DNA of 64,000 nucleotides from Ferrimonas futtsuensis DSM 18154 (GCF_000422645.1 NZ_AUGL01000010.1:1-64000), one strand, 5' to 3'. Positions 7,539 to 16,183 are shown, counted from the first letter of the stretch. Numbers and translations are program-made. The notes: a model not told the origin generated them from the letters alone.

Positions 7539-8540
7539 ATGAAAGCAATCGCCTCTACTGCGGCCGCAGTAACTCTGGCTCTGACATCCTTCGTCGCCGG
7601 CGCAGCAGACTTCAAACCTGCCGTGGCCTATGACGTAACCGGTAAGTACGACAAGTCCTTCAACCAGGCAGTTTTTGAAAATGGTGTAACCCAGTTCAAC
7701 AACGACAAAGGTATGAAGATCCGTGAGTTTGAACCTGCCAACGATGCTCAGCGTGAGCAGGGTCTGGAGCGTCTGGCTAAGCGCGGCTTCAACCCCATCG
7801 TAGTTGTAGGCTTCATGTACGGCACCGCCCTGGAAAAAGTGGCCAAGAAGTACCCCGACAGCCAATTCGTCATCATCGACTCCGTTGTAGATCTGCCAAA
7901 CGTTAAGTCCATCGTGTTCAAAGAGCACGAAGGTTCCTTCCTGGTAGGTGCTCTGGCAGCCATGAAGTCCGAGTCCAAGAAGCTGGGCTTCGTTGGCGGC
8001 ATGGACATCCCTCTGATCCGTAAGTTCGCCTGTGGCTACGAGCAGGGTGCCAAGTTCGTCAACAAAGACGCCGAAGTATTCCAGAACATGACCGGTTCCA
8101 CCGTTGCTGCCTGGAACGATCCAGCCCGTGGTTCCGAGCTGGCCAAGTCCCAGTTCACCAAAGGCGCTGACGTCGTATTCGCCGCCGCCGGCGGTACCGG
8201 TGTGGGTGTTTACCAAGCCGCTAAGGACGAAGGCAAGTTCGCCATCGGCGTAGACTCCAACCAGAACTACCTGCACCCAGGCATCATGCTGACCTCCATG
8301 GTTAAGCGTGTTGGTCTGGCAACCTACGAGATGTTTGCCGACGCTCAGAACGGCAAGTGGGACGCTGGCATCAACGCCCTGGGTCTGAAAGAGAACGGCG
8401 TAGGCTGGGCTCTGGACGACTACAACCGCTCCCTGGTTTCTCCTGAGATGGAGAAGCAGCTGAACGACATCGCCGCCAAGATCAAGTCTGGCGACATCGT
8501 GGTTCACGATTACATGAGCGACAACACCTGTAAGTACTAA
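7539..8540 (+). CDS. BMP family nucleoside ABC transporter, substrate-binding protein
   Basis: A periplasmic solute-binding protein of 333 residues, of the basic membrane protein (PnrA/BmpA) family that binds purine and pyrimidine nucleosides. The signal peptide ends at AGA before ADFKPAVAYDVTGKYDKSFNQ. Family motifs include NPIVVVGFMYG, FKEHEGSFLVGALAA, GFVGGMDIPLIRKFACGYEQG and AAAGGTGVGVYQAAK. There is no lipobox Cys, so it is soluble. ATGs lie at 7536 and 7539, and GAGG at 7527-7530 fits 7539. A hairpin separates it from the ATPase and permease genes, so this protein is probably made in excess. Confidence 0.93.
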   Translation: MKAIASTAAAVTLALTSFVAGAADFKPAVAYDVTGKYDKSFNQAVFENGVTQFNNDKGMKIREFEPANDAQREQGLERLAKRGFNPIVVVGFMYGTALEKVAKKYPDSQFVIIDSVVDLPNVKSIVFKEHEGSFLVGALAAMKSESKKLGFVGGMDIPLIRKFACGYEQGAKFVNKDAEVFQNMTGSTVAAWNDPARGSELAKSQFTKGADVVFAAAGGTGVGVYQAAKDEGKFAIGVDSNQNYLHPGIMLTSMVKRVGLATYEMFADAQNGKWDAGINALGLKENGVGWALDDYNRSLVSPEMEKQLNDIAAKIKSGDIVVHDYMSDNTCKY

Positions 8541-8555
8541 GCTTACCGCTCCAAA

Positions 8556-8585
8556 CCCGGAGAGGTCCGCCTCTCCGGGCTTTCC
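8556..8585 (+). terminator. Intra-operon hairpin after the binding-protein gene
   Basis: A perfect 10-bp stem CCCGGAGAGG / CCTCTCCGGG (8556-8565 and 8570-8579) is followed by CTTTCCCC. With a poor T run it probably acts as a partial terminator or a 3' protector of the binding-protein mRNA, setting the stoichiometry within the transporter operon. Confidence 0.65.
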
Positions 8586-8626
8586 CCTCCCAGCATCTCA
8601 TGCCAGATAGCAAAGAGAACTCTGCT

Positions 8627-10204
8627 ATGTCAGATCGAACTGAAAAACCGTTCGCCCTGGAACTAAAAGGCATCGACAAACGTTTCGGCGCAGTACACGC
8701 CAACAACAATATCGACCTTCAGGTCCCCGCAGGGACCATCCATGGCATCATCGGCGAGAACGGCGCCGGTAAGTCCACCCTGATGAACATCATCTACGGC
8801 TTCTACGAGGCCGACAAAGGTGAAATCCTGGTGGACGGAAACAAGTGCAGCATCAAGACCTCCCGGGCCGCCATCGAGGCAGGCATCGGCATGGTGCACC
8901 AGCACTTCATGCTTGTAGACAATTTCACCGTACTTGAGAACGTAGTCCTGGGCGCTGAGGAAGGCGCAATGCTGGCAGGGAGCCTGACCAAAGCCCGTAA
9001 AGAGCTGACTCGTCTCGCCAAGGAGTACCAGCTGGACGTGCCTCTGGACGCCCTGGTCGAAGAGCTGCCTGTCGGTCTGCAGCAGCGGGTTGAGATCCTC
9101 AAGGCGCTCTACCGAGGTGCCCGAATCCTGATCCTGGATGAGCCCACCGGTGTGCTCACCCCCCAGGAAACCGATCACCTGTTCCGCATCCTCGATGCCC
9201 TGCGCGATCAGGGGGTCACCATCCTGCTGATCACCCACAAGCTGCGGGAGATCCTCGCGGCCACCGACAACGTATCGGTAATGCGCCAGGGCGCCATGGT
9301 CTCCCACGTGGTCACCAAAGAGACCAACAAAGAGGAGCTGGCGGAACTGATGGTGGGTCGCAAGGTGCGTCTTAAGGTGGACAAAGAAGCCTCCAAGCCC
9401 AAGCAGACCCTGCTCAAAACCGAAGATCTGCGCGTGGTGGACAGCCGCGGCGTAGAGCTGCTCAAGAGCGTCAATATCGAACTCAAGGCCGGCGAGGTCG
9501 TGGGTATCGCTGGTGTATCCGGCAACGGCCAGTCCGAACTGATGGAGGTGTTAAGCGGCTTACTCACCCCCACCAGTGGCATGGTGGTTATCGGCGACAC
9601 CACCATCTCTGCAGACACCCCCAGCGATCCGGCCTCGGTACGGGAGATGGGGGTGGCGCACGTACCCGAAGATCGTTTGGCCATGGGTCTGGTCAAGCCC
9701 TTCGCCGCCAAAGAGTCCGCCCTTCTGGGCTACCACGAGCAAGAGAAGTACAACGGCAAGGTTCTTACCAAGACAGGGGTCATCGAGTCTGAGTGTAAGC
9801 GCCTGATGGATGAGTGGGATGTGCGGCCGCGCAACCCCAATCTGCGCAGTTCTCTGTTCTCCGGTGGTAACCAGCAGAAGCTGATCATCGCCCGTGAGGT
9901 GGACCAGAACCCTGATGTACTGCTGGTGGGTCAGCCTACCCGTGGTGTGGACATCGGTGCCATCGAATTCATTCACAAGCGCCTTATCGAGCTGCGCGAC
10001 GAAGGCAAGGGCGTGCTGCTTGTCTCCGTTGAGCTGGATGAGATCCTCTCCCTGTCCGACCGCATCATCGTGATGTTTGACGGCCAGGTGGTGGGTGAAG
10101 TCCAGGCTGACAAGGCCAATGAACGAATTCTGGGCATGATGATGGCCAACGTTATTCCAGATGAATTGAAACAGGCCAATTCGGCCGAAGGAGATGCAGC
10201 GTGA
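8627..10204 (+). CDS. Nucleoside ABC transporter ATP-binding protein (two nucleotide-binding domains)
   Basis: The fused ATPase of a BMP-type nucleoside importer, 525 residues, like NupA/YufO and the sugar ATPases. Domain 1 (about residues 10-235) has Walker A GENGAGKST and Walker B ILILDEPTGVL. Its signature loop reads LPVGLQQRVEIL, so it is degenerate. Domain 2 (about 270-510) has a changed Walker A, GVSGNGQSE, lacking the Lys, and the signature SGGNQQK. One competent site is therefore likely, as usual for this class. An ATG at 8600 is also in frame but lacks a ribosome site. The stop overlaps the next GTG start (GTGA). Confidence 0.93.
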   Translation: MSDRTEKPFALELKGIDKRFGAVHANNNIDLQVPAGTIHGIIGENGAGKSTLMNIIYGFYEADKGEILVDGNKCSIKTSRAAIEAGIGMVHQHFMLVDNFTVLENVVLGAEEGAMLAGSLTKARKELTRLAKEYQLDVPLDALVEELPVGLQQRVEILKALYRGARILILDEPTGVLTPQETDHLFRILDALRDQGVTILLITHKLREILAATDNVSVMRQGAMVSHVVTKETNKEELAELMVGRKVRLKVDKEASKPKQTLLKTEDLRVVDSRGVELLKSVNIELKAGEVVGIAGVSGNGQSELMEVLSGLLTPTSGMVVIGDTTISADTPSDPASVREMGVAHVPEDRLAMGLVKPFAAKESALLGYHEQEKYNGKVLTKTGVIESECKRLMDEWDVRPRNPNLRSSLFSGGNQQKLIIAREVDQNPDVLLVGQPTRGVDIGAIEFIHKRLIELRDEGKGVLLVSVELDEILSLSDRIIVMFDGQVVGEVQADKANERILGMMMANVIPDELKQANSAEGDAA

Positions 10205-11319
10205 GCGACTCCAAAATGCCGGCGTGGGCCAATGTAGGCCTGCTGCCGTTGTTGAACGTCACCCTGGCGTTCGCCGTATCCGCCCTGGTTTTCATGTTTA
10301 TTGGCATCGATCCTGTCGAAGCCGCCGAGGTGATGTTGTACGGTGCACTGGGCTACGAAGAGGGTATTGGTTACACCCTGTTCTACGCCACCAACTTTAT
10401 CTTCACCGGCCTGTGTGTGGCCCTGGCGTTCTCCGCCGGGCTGTTCAACATCGGTGGTGAGGGTCAGGCCTACATCGGTGGCCTGGGCGTGGGTCTGGCC
10501 TGTCTGGCCCTGGACTCAGCCCTGCCCTTCTGGGCCCTGCTGCCCATCACCATGGTCGCCGGCATGGTGTTCGGTGCCCTGTGGGCACTGATCCCTGGCT
10601 ACCTACAGGCCTATCGCGGTTCTCACATCGTGATCACCACCATCATGTTCAACTTCATCGCCTCCTCGCTGATGGTGTACCTGATGGTGAACGTGCTGAA
10701 ACTGGACGGCCAGATGGCACCGGTTTCCCGGGTGTTTGAACAGAGTGCCCAGTTGCCCTTCATGCATGAGATCATGGGCTGGTTTGGCATCACCATCGAA
10801 GAGTCTCCGCTGAACCTGGCGTTCATCATCGCCCTGCTGACCGGCTTCTTCCTGTGGGTCCTGCTGTGGCACACCCGCTGGGGCTTCGCCATCCGCGCCA
10901 TGGGCAGCAACCCCACCGCCGCCCGCTACGGCGGCATTGATCCCAAGAAGCTGACCGTTATCGTCATGCTGATCTCCGGTGCCATGGCTGGCCTGGTGGG
11001 CATCAACGAGGTGCAGGGTTACTCCGGTCAGATCAAACTGGACTTCGTGGCCGGTTACGGCTTTACCGGTATCGCCGTAGCGCTGATGGGTCGTGGTCAC
11101 CCGGTCGGCATCATCCTGGCGTCCATTCTGTTCGGCCTGCTGTTCCAGGGGGGCGCCGAGCTGGCGTTCGAATACCCTGAGCTGGACCGTAACATCGTGG
11201 TGGTGGTTCAGGCCCTGGTGATCCTCTTCTGTGGTGCTCTTGAGTACATGCTCAAGCCCTACATGGAGAAGTTCTTCGCCGCTGTATCATCCAGCAAGCA
11301 GCAGACTGCGGAGGCCTAA
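10201..11319 (+). CDS. Nucleoside ABC transporter permease 1
   Basis: An inner membrane permease of 372 residues in the BPD_transp_2 family (NupB/YufP-like). It has about nine to ten hydrophobic segments and the family's cytoplasmic coupling stretch RAMGSNPTAARYGGID. It also carries GLFNIGGEGQAYIGGL, conserved in this importer class. Translation begins at GTG 10201 inside the stop codon of the ATPase gene, indicating tight coupling. It forms the channel with the permease encoded immediately downstream. Confidence 0.92.
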   Translation: MSDSKMPAWANVGLLPLLNVTLAFAVSALVFMFIGIDPVEAAEVMLYGALGYEEGIGYTLFYATNFIFTGLCVALAFSAGLFNIGGEGQAYIGGLGVGLACLALDSALPFWALLPITMVAGMVFGALWALIPGYLQAYRGSHIVITTIMFNFIASSLMVYLMVNVLKLDGQMAPVSRVFEQSAQLPFMHEIMGWFGITIEESPLNLAFIIALLTGFFLWVLLWHTRWGFAIRAMGSNPTAARYGGIDPKKLTVIVMLISGAMAGLVGINEVQGYSGQIKLDFVAGYGFTGIAVALMGRGHPVGIILASILFGLLFQGGAELAFEYPELDRNIVVVVQALVILFCGALEYMLKPYMEKFFAAVSSSKQQTAEA

Positions 11320-11322
11320 GCT

Positions 11323-12288
11323 ATGTACGAGAATATTATCCTGATCCTCGACGCCACCCTGCGGGTATCCACCCCTCTGCTGCTGGCCGCCATGGCTGGC
11401 ATGTTCTCCGAGCGCTCCGGCGTGGTGAACATCGCCCTGGAGGGTAAGATGCTGTCCGCGGCCTTCGCCGCGGCCGCCACCGCCACGGCCACCGGCAGCG
11501 TCTGGCTGGGCCTGCTGGCTGCCATCCTGGTGGGCATCTGCATGGCGCTGATCCACGCCTTCGCCTCTGTGACCCACAATGGTGACCAGGTGGTGTCCGG
11601 TGTGGCCATCAACATCCTGGCTGCAGGCCTGACCATCACCCTGGGCCGCTACTGGTTCGGCCTGGGTGGTCAGACGCCAACCCTGACCGATGAGCAGCGT
11701 TTCAACCCCATCACCTTCCCGTTTGCGGACGCCCTGGCAGACGTTCCCCTGATTGGCGGGCTCTACTCGACCCTGCTGTCCGGGCACAACCTGCTGGTGT
11801 ATGGCGCCTTTGCGCTGGTGCCCGTGTGCTGGTGGATCCTGTATCGCACCCGCTTCGGCCTGCGCCTGCGTGCTGTGGGTGAAAACCCTCACGCGGTGGA
11901 CACCGCCGGTATCTCCGTGGCCTGGCTGCGCTACCGGGCGCTGATCATCGCCGGCATCCTCTGCGGCATCGCCGGTGCCTACCTGTCCACCGGTCAGAAC
12001 GCCGGCTTCGTACCCAACATGAGTGCGGGTAAGGGTTTTATCGCCCTGGCGGCGCTGATCTTCGGTAAGTGGCGCCCGCTGACCGTGATGCTGGGCTGCC
12101 TGCTGTTCGGCTTCCTGGATGCCGTTGCCATCCGTCTGCAGGGCGTGTCCCTGCCCGGCGTGGGTGAAGTACCGGTTCAGGCTATCGAGGTGCTGCCCTA
12201 CATTCTGACTGTGCTGCTGCTGGCAGGTTTCATCGGCCGCTCCGTGGCACCCAAGTCTGTGGGTGTGCCCTATGTGAAGTCCCGCTAA
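11323..12288 (+). CDS. Nucleoside ABC transporter permease 2
   Basis: The second permease of the same importer, 321 residues (NupC/YufQ-like, BPD_transp_2). Conserved blocks are MFSERSGVVNIALEGKML near the N-terminus, the coupling loop RAVGENPHAVDTAGI and SAGKGFIALAALIFGKW. It begins three bases after the stop of permease 1 and ends the operon at a strong terminator. The four genes make a complete importer: binding protein, double ATPase and two permeases. Confidence 0.92.
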   Translation: MYENIILILDATLRVSTPLLLAAMAGMFSERSGVVNIALEGKMLSAAFAAAATATATGSVWLGLLAAILVGICMALIHAFASVTHNGDQVVSGVAINILAAGLTITLGRYWFGLGGQTPTLTDEQRFNPITFPFADALADVPLIGGLYSTLLSGHNLLVYGAFALVPVCWWILYRTRFGLRLRAVGENPHAVDTAGISVAWLRYRALIIAGILCGIAGAYLSTGQNAGFVPNMSAGKGFIALAALIFGKWRPLTVMLGCLLFGFLDAVAIRLQGVSLPGVGEVPVQAIEVLPYILTVLLLAGFIGRSVAPKSVGVPYVKSR

Positions 12289-12305
12289 GGACCCAGCAGA
12301 AAAAC

Positions 12306-12335
12306 AAAACGGCGCCTTATGGCGCCGTTTTTTTA
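12306..12335 (+). terminator. Terminator of the nucleoside transporter operon
   Basis: AAAACGGCGCC (12306-12316) and GGCGCCGTTTT (12321-12331) form an 11-bp stem with loop TTAT and a T run. Confidence 0.92.
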
Positions 12336-12361
12336 TGGTCTCTCTCGGGCCTGCAAACTCA

Positions 12362-13540
12362 TCAGGCCGCTTCCACCTGAGGTTCCAACGGCTGGCGACG
12401 ACCGCGCAGCAACACCCAGATCAGGGGCAGAGCCATCATCAGTGACAACTGCTCCACCGCACTAAGCCCACTGGCACCAAACAGGCCAACGACAATGGCG
12501 GCGCCGGTCATCTGGAACAGTCCCAGCAACGCCGAAGCGGTACCGGCCCGGTCGCCGAAGGGGGCCAGGGCACTGCCGGCGCAGATGGCAATCAGGAAGG
12601 AGAAGGCCACAGACGCGACAAACACCGGTCCCATAAAGGCGATGGGGGTCATCAGGCCGCGCAGAGCAAACTCCGCCATCCCCGCCAGAGCCATCAGCAC
12701 CACGCCAAACCACAGGGCGCGCTTCTGTCCCATCCAGGCCACCGCCTTGGGCGCCGCAAAGGCCGCCACGATGTTGATCAGCGCGTTGAACCCGAACCAG
12801 ATGGCGTAGCTACGGGCATCAAGGCCCAACTCCACCATCAGCCTGCTAGGCGACTGGGCCACATAGCCAATGATCATCGCCATCCCCAGCAGGGCCAGTA
12901 CCGCGTAGAAGCGAAACGCCTCCACCTCAAGCACACTGGCGTAGCGGCTCCAGGAGAGCAGCCTGCCTTCGCTGCGGGTACTCGCTGGCCGGGTCTCAGG
13001 CAACATCAGCCAGAGTACTGCACTGACCAGGACACCATAGCCGGCCATAAACCAGAAGTTGGCGGTCCAGCCCCACCAGTGGGTCAAGAGGCCACCCAAC
13101 AGGGGGGCTGCCGCCGGGACGATACAGATGACGCCGTTGAGATAGCTGAACATTGGCTTGGAACGCTCGGCTCCAAAGAAGTCGCGCACACCGGCAAAGG
13201 CCGCCACAGACAAGGCACAGGCTGAGAAGCCCTGGCCCAGCCGGGCCGCCATCAGCAGCGCGTAATCGGACGCCAGGGCCGCCATGGAGGAGGTCAGGAT
13301 GTAGAGCAGGGTTCCGGTCAGCGCTACCGGCCTGCGGCCGTAACGGTCCGCCAGGGGACCGGCCAGCAGTTGCCCTATGCCGAAGGAGAGCATGAACATG
13401 GGCAGGCTCTGTTGCACCCAGGACACAGGTACCGACAACGCCTCGGCCATCTGAGGAATGGCGGGGAGGAAGATGTCGATGGCCAGGGGTGAAAACAGCA
13501 CCATCATCATGAACAGCGGCAGAGGGTTGGTTAAACGCAT
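12362..13540 (-). CDS. MFS multidrug efflux transporter, Bcr/CflA family
   Basis: A 12-helix major facilitator drug:proton antiporter of 392 residues. The N-terminal helix has the Bcr/CflA pattern FSPLAIDIFLPAIPQMA. Motif A reads GPLADRYGRRPV after helix 2, and the motif C region is ICIVPAAAPLLGG after helix 4. Members export bicyclomycin, chloramphenicol or sulfonamides; the substrate here cannot be predicted. A LysR regulator is transcribed divergently from the 97-base gap and may control it. Confidence 0.9.
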   Translation of the reverse strand: MRLTNPLPLFMMMVLFSPLAIDIFLPAIPQMAEALSVPVSWVQQSLPMFMLSFGIGQLLAGPLADRYGRRPVALTGTLLYILTSSMAALASDYALLMAARLGQGFSACALSVAAFAGVRDFFGAERSKPMFSYLNGVICIVPAAAPLLGGLLTHWWGWTANFWFMAGYGVLVSAVLWLMLPETRPASTRSEGRLLSWSRYASVLEVEAFRFYAVLALLGMAMIIGYVAQSPSRLMVELGLDARSYAIWFGFNALINIVAAFAAPKAVAWMGQKRALWFGVVLMALAGMAEFALRGLMTPIAFMGPVFVASVAFSFLIAICAGSALAPFGDRAGTASALLGLFQMTGAAIVVGLFGASGLSAVEQLSLMMALPLIWVLLRGRRQPLEPQVEAA

Positions 13541-13637
13541 GACTACTCCTTAAACGTCGATGCGTCTATTGTAGGGAACGCCTGATATGAAATAAAATGA
13601 CCAATAATCCTAACCCGATAGTCCAGCAAGGAATATC

Positions 13638-14588
13638 ATGATCCGTCATACCGACCTGAACCTGCTCAGAATCCTGTTGACCCTGCTGGAGGAAAGGAGC
13701 GTATCCCGCACCGCCGAGAAACTGTTCCTGACCCAGTCGGCAGTCAGTAAGCAGCTGGCCAGGCTACGGCAGCAGTTGGGGGATCCCCTGTTTGTCCGCC
13801 ACCCCAAGGGGCTCACCCCCACCCCCAGGGCACGCGCTCTGGAGCCTCAGGTAAGAACCTGGCTGGCCTTGGCCGATGAGATTCTGGAGCCCCAGGGGTT
13901 TGAGCCTGCCAACAGCCAGCGGCGCTTCCGCCTGGCCCTGACCGAGACCTGCTTCGCCACTCTGCTCACCCGTTTCCTGGGGCCGATGATGGCGGCGGCC
14001 CCAGGCCTCATGCTGGAGACCAAGAACTGGGATACCGTCGGCCTGCGTCAGCTGTGCAAAGGGGAGGTGGACTTGGCCATCTTCGCCAGGGACAACGACT
14101 CACGCTCCCCCCACCCCTTTCACATCGGCAGTCTGCCCAAGAATCTGGAATATGTAGAGCTGAGCAGGGACGACCATGTCTGCCTGGTGCATGACCAGCA
14201 CCCGGTGCTGGGAAAAGAGTGGAATCTGGAACAGTACGTTGGGCTGTCCCACCTGAAGATCGAGTGTGAGGGCAGTGACTCCTGGCTGCTGGATCAGGTG
14301 CTGGCGGAAACCGGCCATCAGATCACCGCCTCCATGCGCACCTCGGACTTCTACTCAGCCGCACTGCTGTGTCAGCACAGCGACCTGGCATTCACCTGCA
14401 CCCGCAGCTTTGCTAACCGGGTGTCTGAAAGCCACAATCTGGTGAAGTTGCCGCTGCCGTTAAAGATGGAGCCCCTGAGCAACCTGCTCGGCTGGCCTGC
14501 CCACCTCTCTGCGGACCCGGCCCACCGCTGGCTGCGGGATTTTATTATCGCCCAGTGCCAGCCTGATCAGGGCGCGCACTGCCCCTGA
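13638..14588 (+). CDS. LysR-family transcriptional regulator
   Basis: A 316-residue LysR regulator. The N-terminal winged HTH reads LNLLRILLTLLEERSVSRTAEKLFLTQ... through GDPLFVRHPKGLTPTPRA. The ligand-binding domain starts near residue 90 (RRFRLALTETCFATLL). The HTH resembles the LeuO/NodD-like subgroup. It is divergent from the Bcr/CflA pump, the common arrangement for a regulator that responds to a pump substrate, though this link is inferred. Its 3' end overlaps the last 22 bases of the convergent small secreted-protein gene. Confidence 0.9.
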   Translation: MIRHTDLNLLRILLTLLEERSVSRTAEKLFLTQSAVSKQLARLRQQLGDPLFVRHPKGLTPTPRARALEPQVRTWLALADEILEPQGFEPANSQRRFRLALTETCFATLLTRFLGPMMAAAPGLMLETKNWDTVGLRQLCKGEVDLAIFARDNDSRSPHPFHIGSLPKNLEYVELSRDDHVCLVHDQHPVLGKEWNLEQYVGLSHLKIECEGSDSWLLDQVLAETGHQITASMRTSDFYSAALLCQHSDLAFTCTRSFANRVSESHNLVKLPLPLKMEPLSNLLGWPAHLSADPAHRWLRDFIIAQCQPDQGAHCP

Positions 14589-14890
14589 TCACAGGGGTCT
14601 CCGGCTTCACCCAGAGGTTCTGAAGGCAGAACGCGCTCCACTCTCATCAGCAGGGTTCGGCTGACAATGTCCTCCTCCAGGGTGATGGCCCCCCGGCCAA
14701 AACGCTCTCCCTGGCGGTAGAGATCCAGCAGCTGCGGCCCAGTTGGTGCATAGCGGCCCTGGTAGGTCCACAGCAGCAGACACTCCTGTTCCTGGCAGTG
14801 GTTGCTGACCAATTCAAAAGTGTGATGCGGCTCCTGCGCAGAGACGGGAAACAGCACCGCCGCCCCCAGCCAGGCAATCCATTTTGTCAT
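14567..14890 (-). CDS. Small secreted protein, unknown function
   Basis: A 107-residue protein that I do not recognise. It has a signal peptide MTKWIAWLGAAVLFPVSAQ and a mature part with four cysteines in two pairs: HCQEQEC near the start and PCDQGQC at the extreme C-terminus. This suggests two disulfide bonds in the periplasm. The frame extends upstream, but GGGGGAGG just before the ATG at 14890 fixes the start. It overlaps the tail of the convergent LysR gene. Confidence 0.65.
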   Translation of the reverse strand: MTKWIAWLGAAVLFPVSAQEPHHTFELVSNHCQEQECLLLWTYQGRYAPTGPQLLDLYRQGERFGRGAITLEEDIVSRTLLMRVERVLPSEPLGEAGDPCDQGQCAP

Positions 14891-14937
14891 TGGAACCTCC
14901 CCCAAAATACCGGTTCTCCATCCTTGAGAGACAACCG

Positions 14938-14975
14938 CGGCGGCCCATACCAAGGGTATGATGCCGCCGTTTTTT
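14938..14975 (+). terminator. Rho-independent terminator without an obvious parent gene
   Basis: CGGCGGC (14938-14944) pairs with GCCGCCG (14963-14969). CATACC / GGTATG form an inner stem, and six T bases follow on the plus strand. It lies about 350 bases past the LysR gene, across the antisense small gene, and directly ahead of the speD promoter. It could insulate speD or end an antisense transcript. Confidence 0.6.
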
Positions 14976-15028
14976 GCCTCTATGCTGTAAGTCTAGGACA
15001 GGGTTCTGGGCCTGGTTGAGAATTTGTG

Positions 15029-15034
15029 TATAAT
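15029..15034 (+). promoter_or_regulatory. -10 box of the speD promoter
   Basis: A perfect TATAAT. The -35 region is poor (CTGGGC or TTCTGG at 15004-15011). Transcription would start near 15041, just at the first arm of the structured leader. Confidence 0.6.
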
Positions 15035-15040
15035 CCAGCT

Positions 15041-15247
15041 CCGGCTTGTGAAACGGCGTAAAAATTGGGCAACCTCAAAGGGGTCCGAACGCGGCAAGCC
15101 GAATATGGGGAGGTGACTTTCGGTCCGGTTCAACCGGACGGTCACCAAACTTGTTGGGGGGAAGCAGAGCGTCATCTGCTAAACCGATAATCAGGACGGC
15201 GTGCACTCAAGTAACCTGTCCGACCTTCAACAGGAGTTAGAGCAATC
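15041..15247 (+). promoter_or_regulatory. Structured 5' leader of speD, candidate riboregulator
   Basis: About 207 bases of leader fold into three helices visible by eye. Helix 1 is CGGCTTG (15042-15048) with CAAGCCG (15095-15101), closing a 46-base domain. Helix 2 is GGTGAC (15112-15117) with GTCACC (15141-15146), with inner stem GTCCGG / CCGGAC (15123-15128, 15134-15139). Helix 3 is AGCAGA / TCTGCT (15163-15168, 15175-15180). No known riboswitch class was recognised. A regulatory role in polyamine or AdoMet control is inferred from position only. Confidence 0.5.
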
Positions 15248-16183
15248 ATGCTTTTTTTCGAAGGGTCTGAGAAGAAGATCGAGGTGGTTCTCCAGCCGGG
15301 TCAGCCTTCACTCAGACAATTGGAACGCGAATTCTGGCAGCAGATCGTTGCCAAGGCCAATGCCACCATTCTCTCCTCTGTGCACAACGAGGAGTGCGAT
15401 GCCTATCTGCTGAGTGAATCCAGCCTGTTCGTCTGGGAAGATCGTTTCCTGATGCTCACTTGCGGCACCACCACCCTGGTGGACGCCGTAGTCAGCTTCC
15501 TGGAGCGTTTCTGTACCGACAACCTGGCCATGCTCAGTTATCAGCGCAAGAACGAGTACCAGTCCCACCTGCAAAGGAGCTCCTTCGAAGAGGATGTGAA
15601 GGCGCTGCAGCAACAGGTCAAAGGGGTGGGCTACCAACTGGGCTATCTCGACGGGCATCACAACTACATCTACCACCTGGATCGTCCCTACCAGCCGAAT
15701 GAGAACGATGCCACGGTAGAGCTGCTGATGTACCACATCAACGGTGCCAATGCAGAGTATCTGCGCAGTGACGAGCAAACTCTGGAGGGGATCCGTCAAA
15801 GGCTGAACTGGGAAGCACTTCTGCCCGGTTTCCAGCTGGATGACTTTCTGTTCGAGCCCTTTGGCTACTCCATGAATGCCATCCGCGGCGATCGCTACGC
15901 CACCATGCACATCACCCCGCAGGAAAACAGCTCCTACGTCAGTTTCGAAACCAACCTGGAAGGTGAAGAGGCCAGCCAGGTACTGAATGCCCTGCTGAAG
16001 ACTCTGCAACCAGACAGTTACGATCTGATCAGCTTCAGTCAGGAGCTGCATCTGGATCACCAACCCGGGGTGATCTGCGTAGACCAGGCCATTCAGCCCC
16101 TGAGCTGTGGCTATACCCTGCGCTTCGCCCACTTCCTCAGGCCCACCTGCGCCGTACGCAGTGCCGACCTGTTGACTCTCTAG
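15248..16183 (+). CDS. speD: S-adenosylmethionine decarboxylase, eukaryotic type
   Basis: This pyruvoyl enzyme makes decarboxylated AdoMet for spermidine synthesis. At 311 residues it belongs to the eukaryotic-like family, not the short bacterial SpeD forms. FFEGSEKKIEV gives Glu5 and Glu8, equivalent to human Glu8 and Glu11. LLSESSLFV is the self-cleavage site, with Ser58 becoming pyruvate. LTCGTTTL gives Cys72, 14 residues after the processing Ser as in the human enzyme. PFGYSMN and MHITPQE hold the later Ser and His used in processing, followed by YVSFETN. CAGGAG precedes the ATG. Spermidine synthase is not nearby. The end overlaps the convergent cyclase gene by four bases. Confidence 0.93.
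   Translation: MLFFEGSEKKIEVVLQPGQPSLRQLEREFWQQIVAKANATILSSVHNEECDAYLLSESSLFVWEDRFLMLTCGTTTLVDAVVSFLERFCTDNLAMLSYQRKNEYQSHLQRSSFEEDVKALQQQVKGVGYQLGYLDGHHNYIYHLDRPYQPNENDATVELLMYHINGANAEYLRSDEQTLEGIRQRLNWEALLPGFQLDDFLFEPFGYSMNAIRGDRYATMHITPQENSSYVSFETNLEGEEASQVLNALLKTLQPDSYDLISFSQELHLDHQPGVICVDQAIQPLSCGYTLRFAHFLRPTCAVRSADLLTL

Noticed and set aside
15201-15413. An out-of-frame GTG upstream frame overlapping the speD start, like the uORF of eukaryotic AdoMetDC
   Set aside because: The start is GTG with a weak site, and the product runs far into speD without conserved text. It is attractive by analogy only, so not called a gene.
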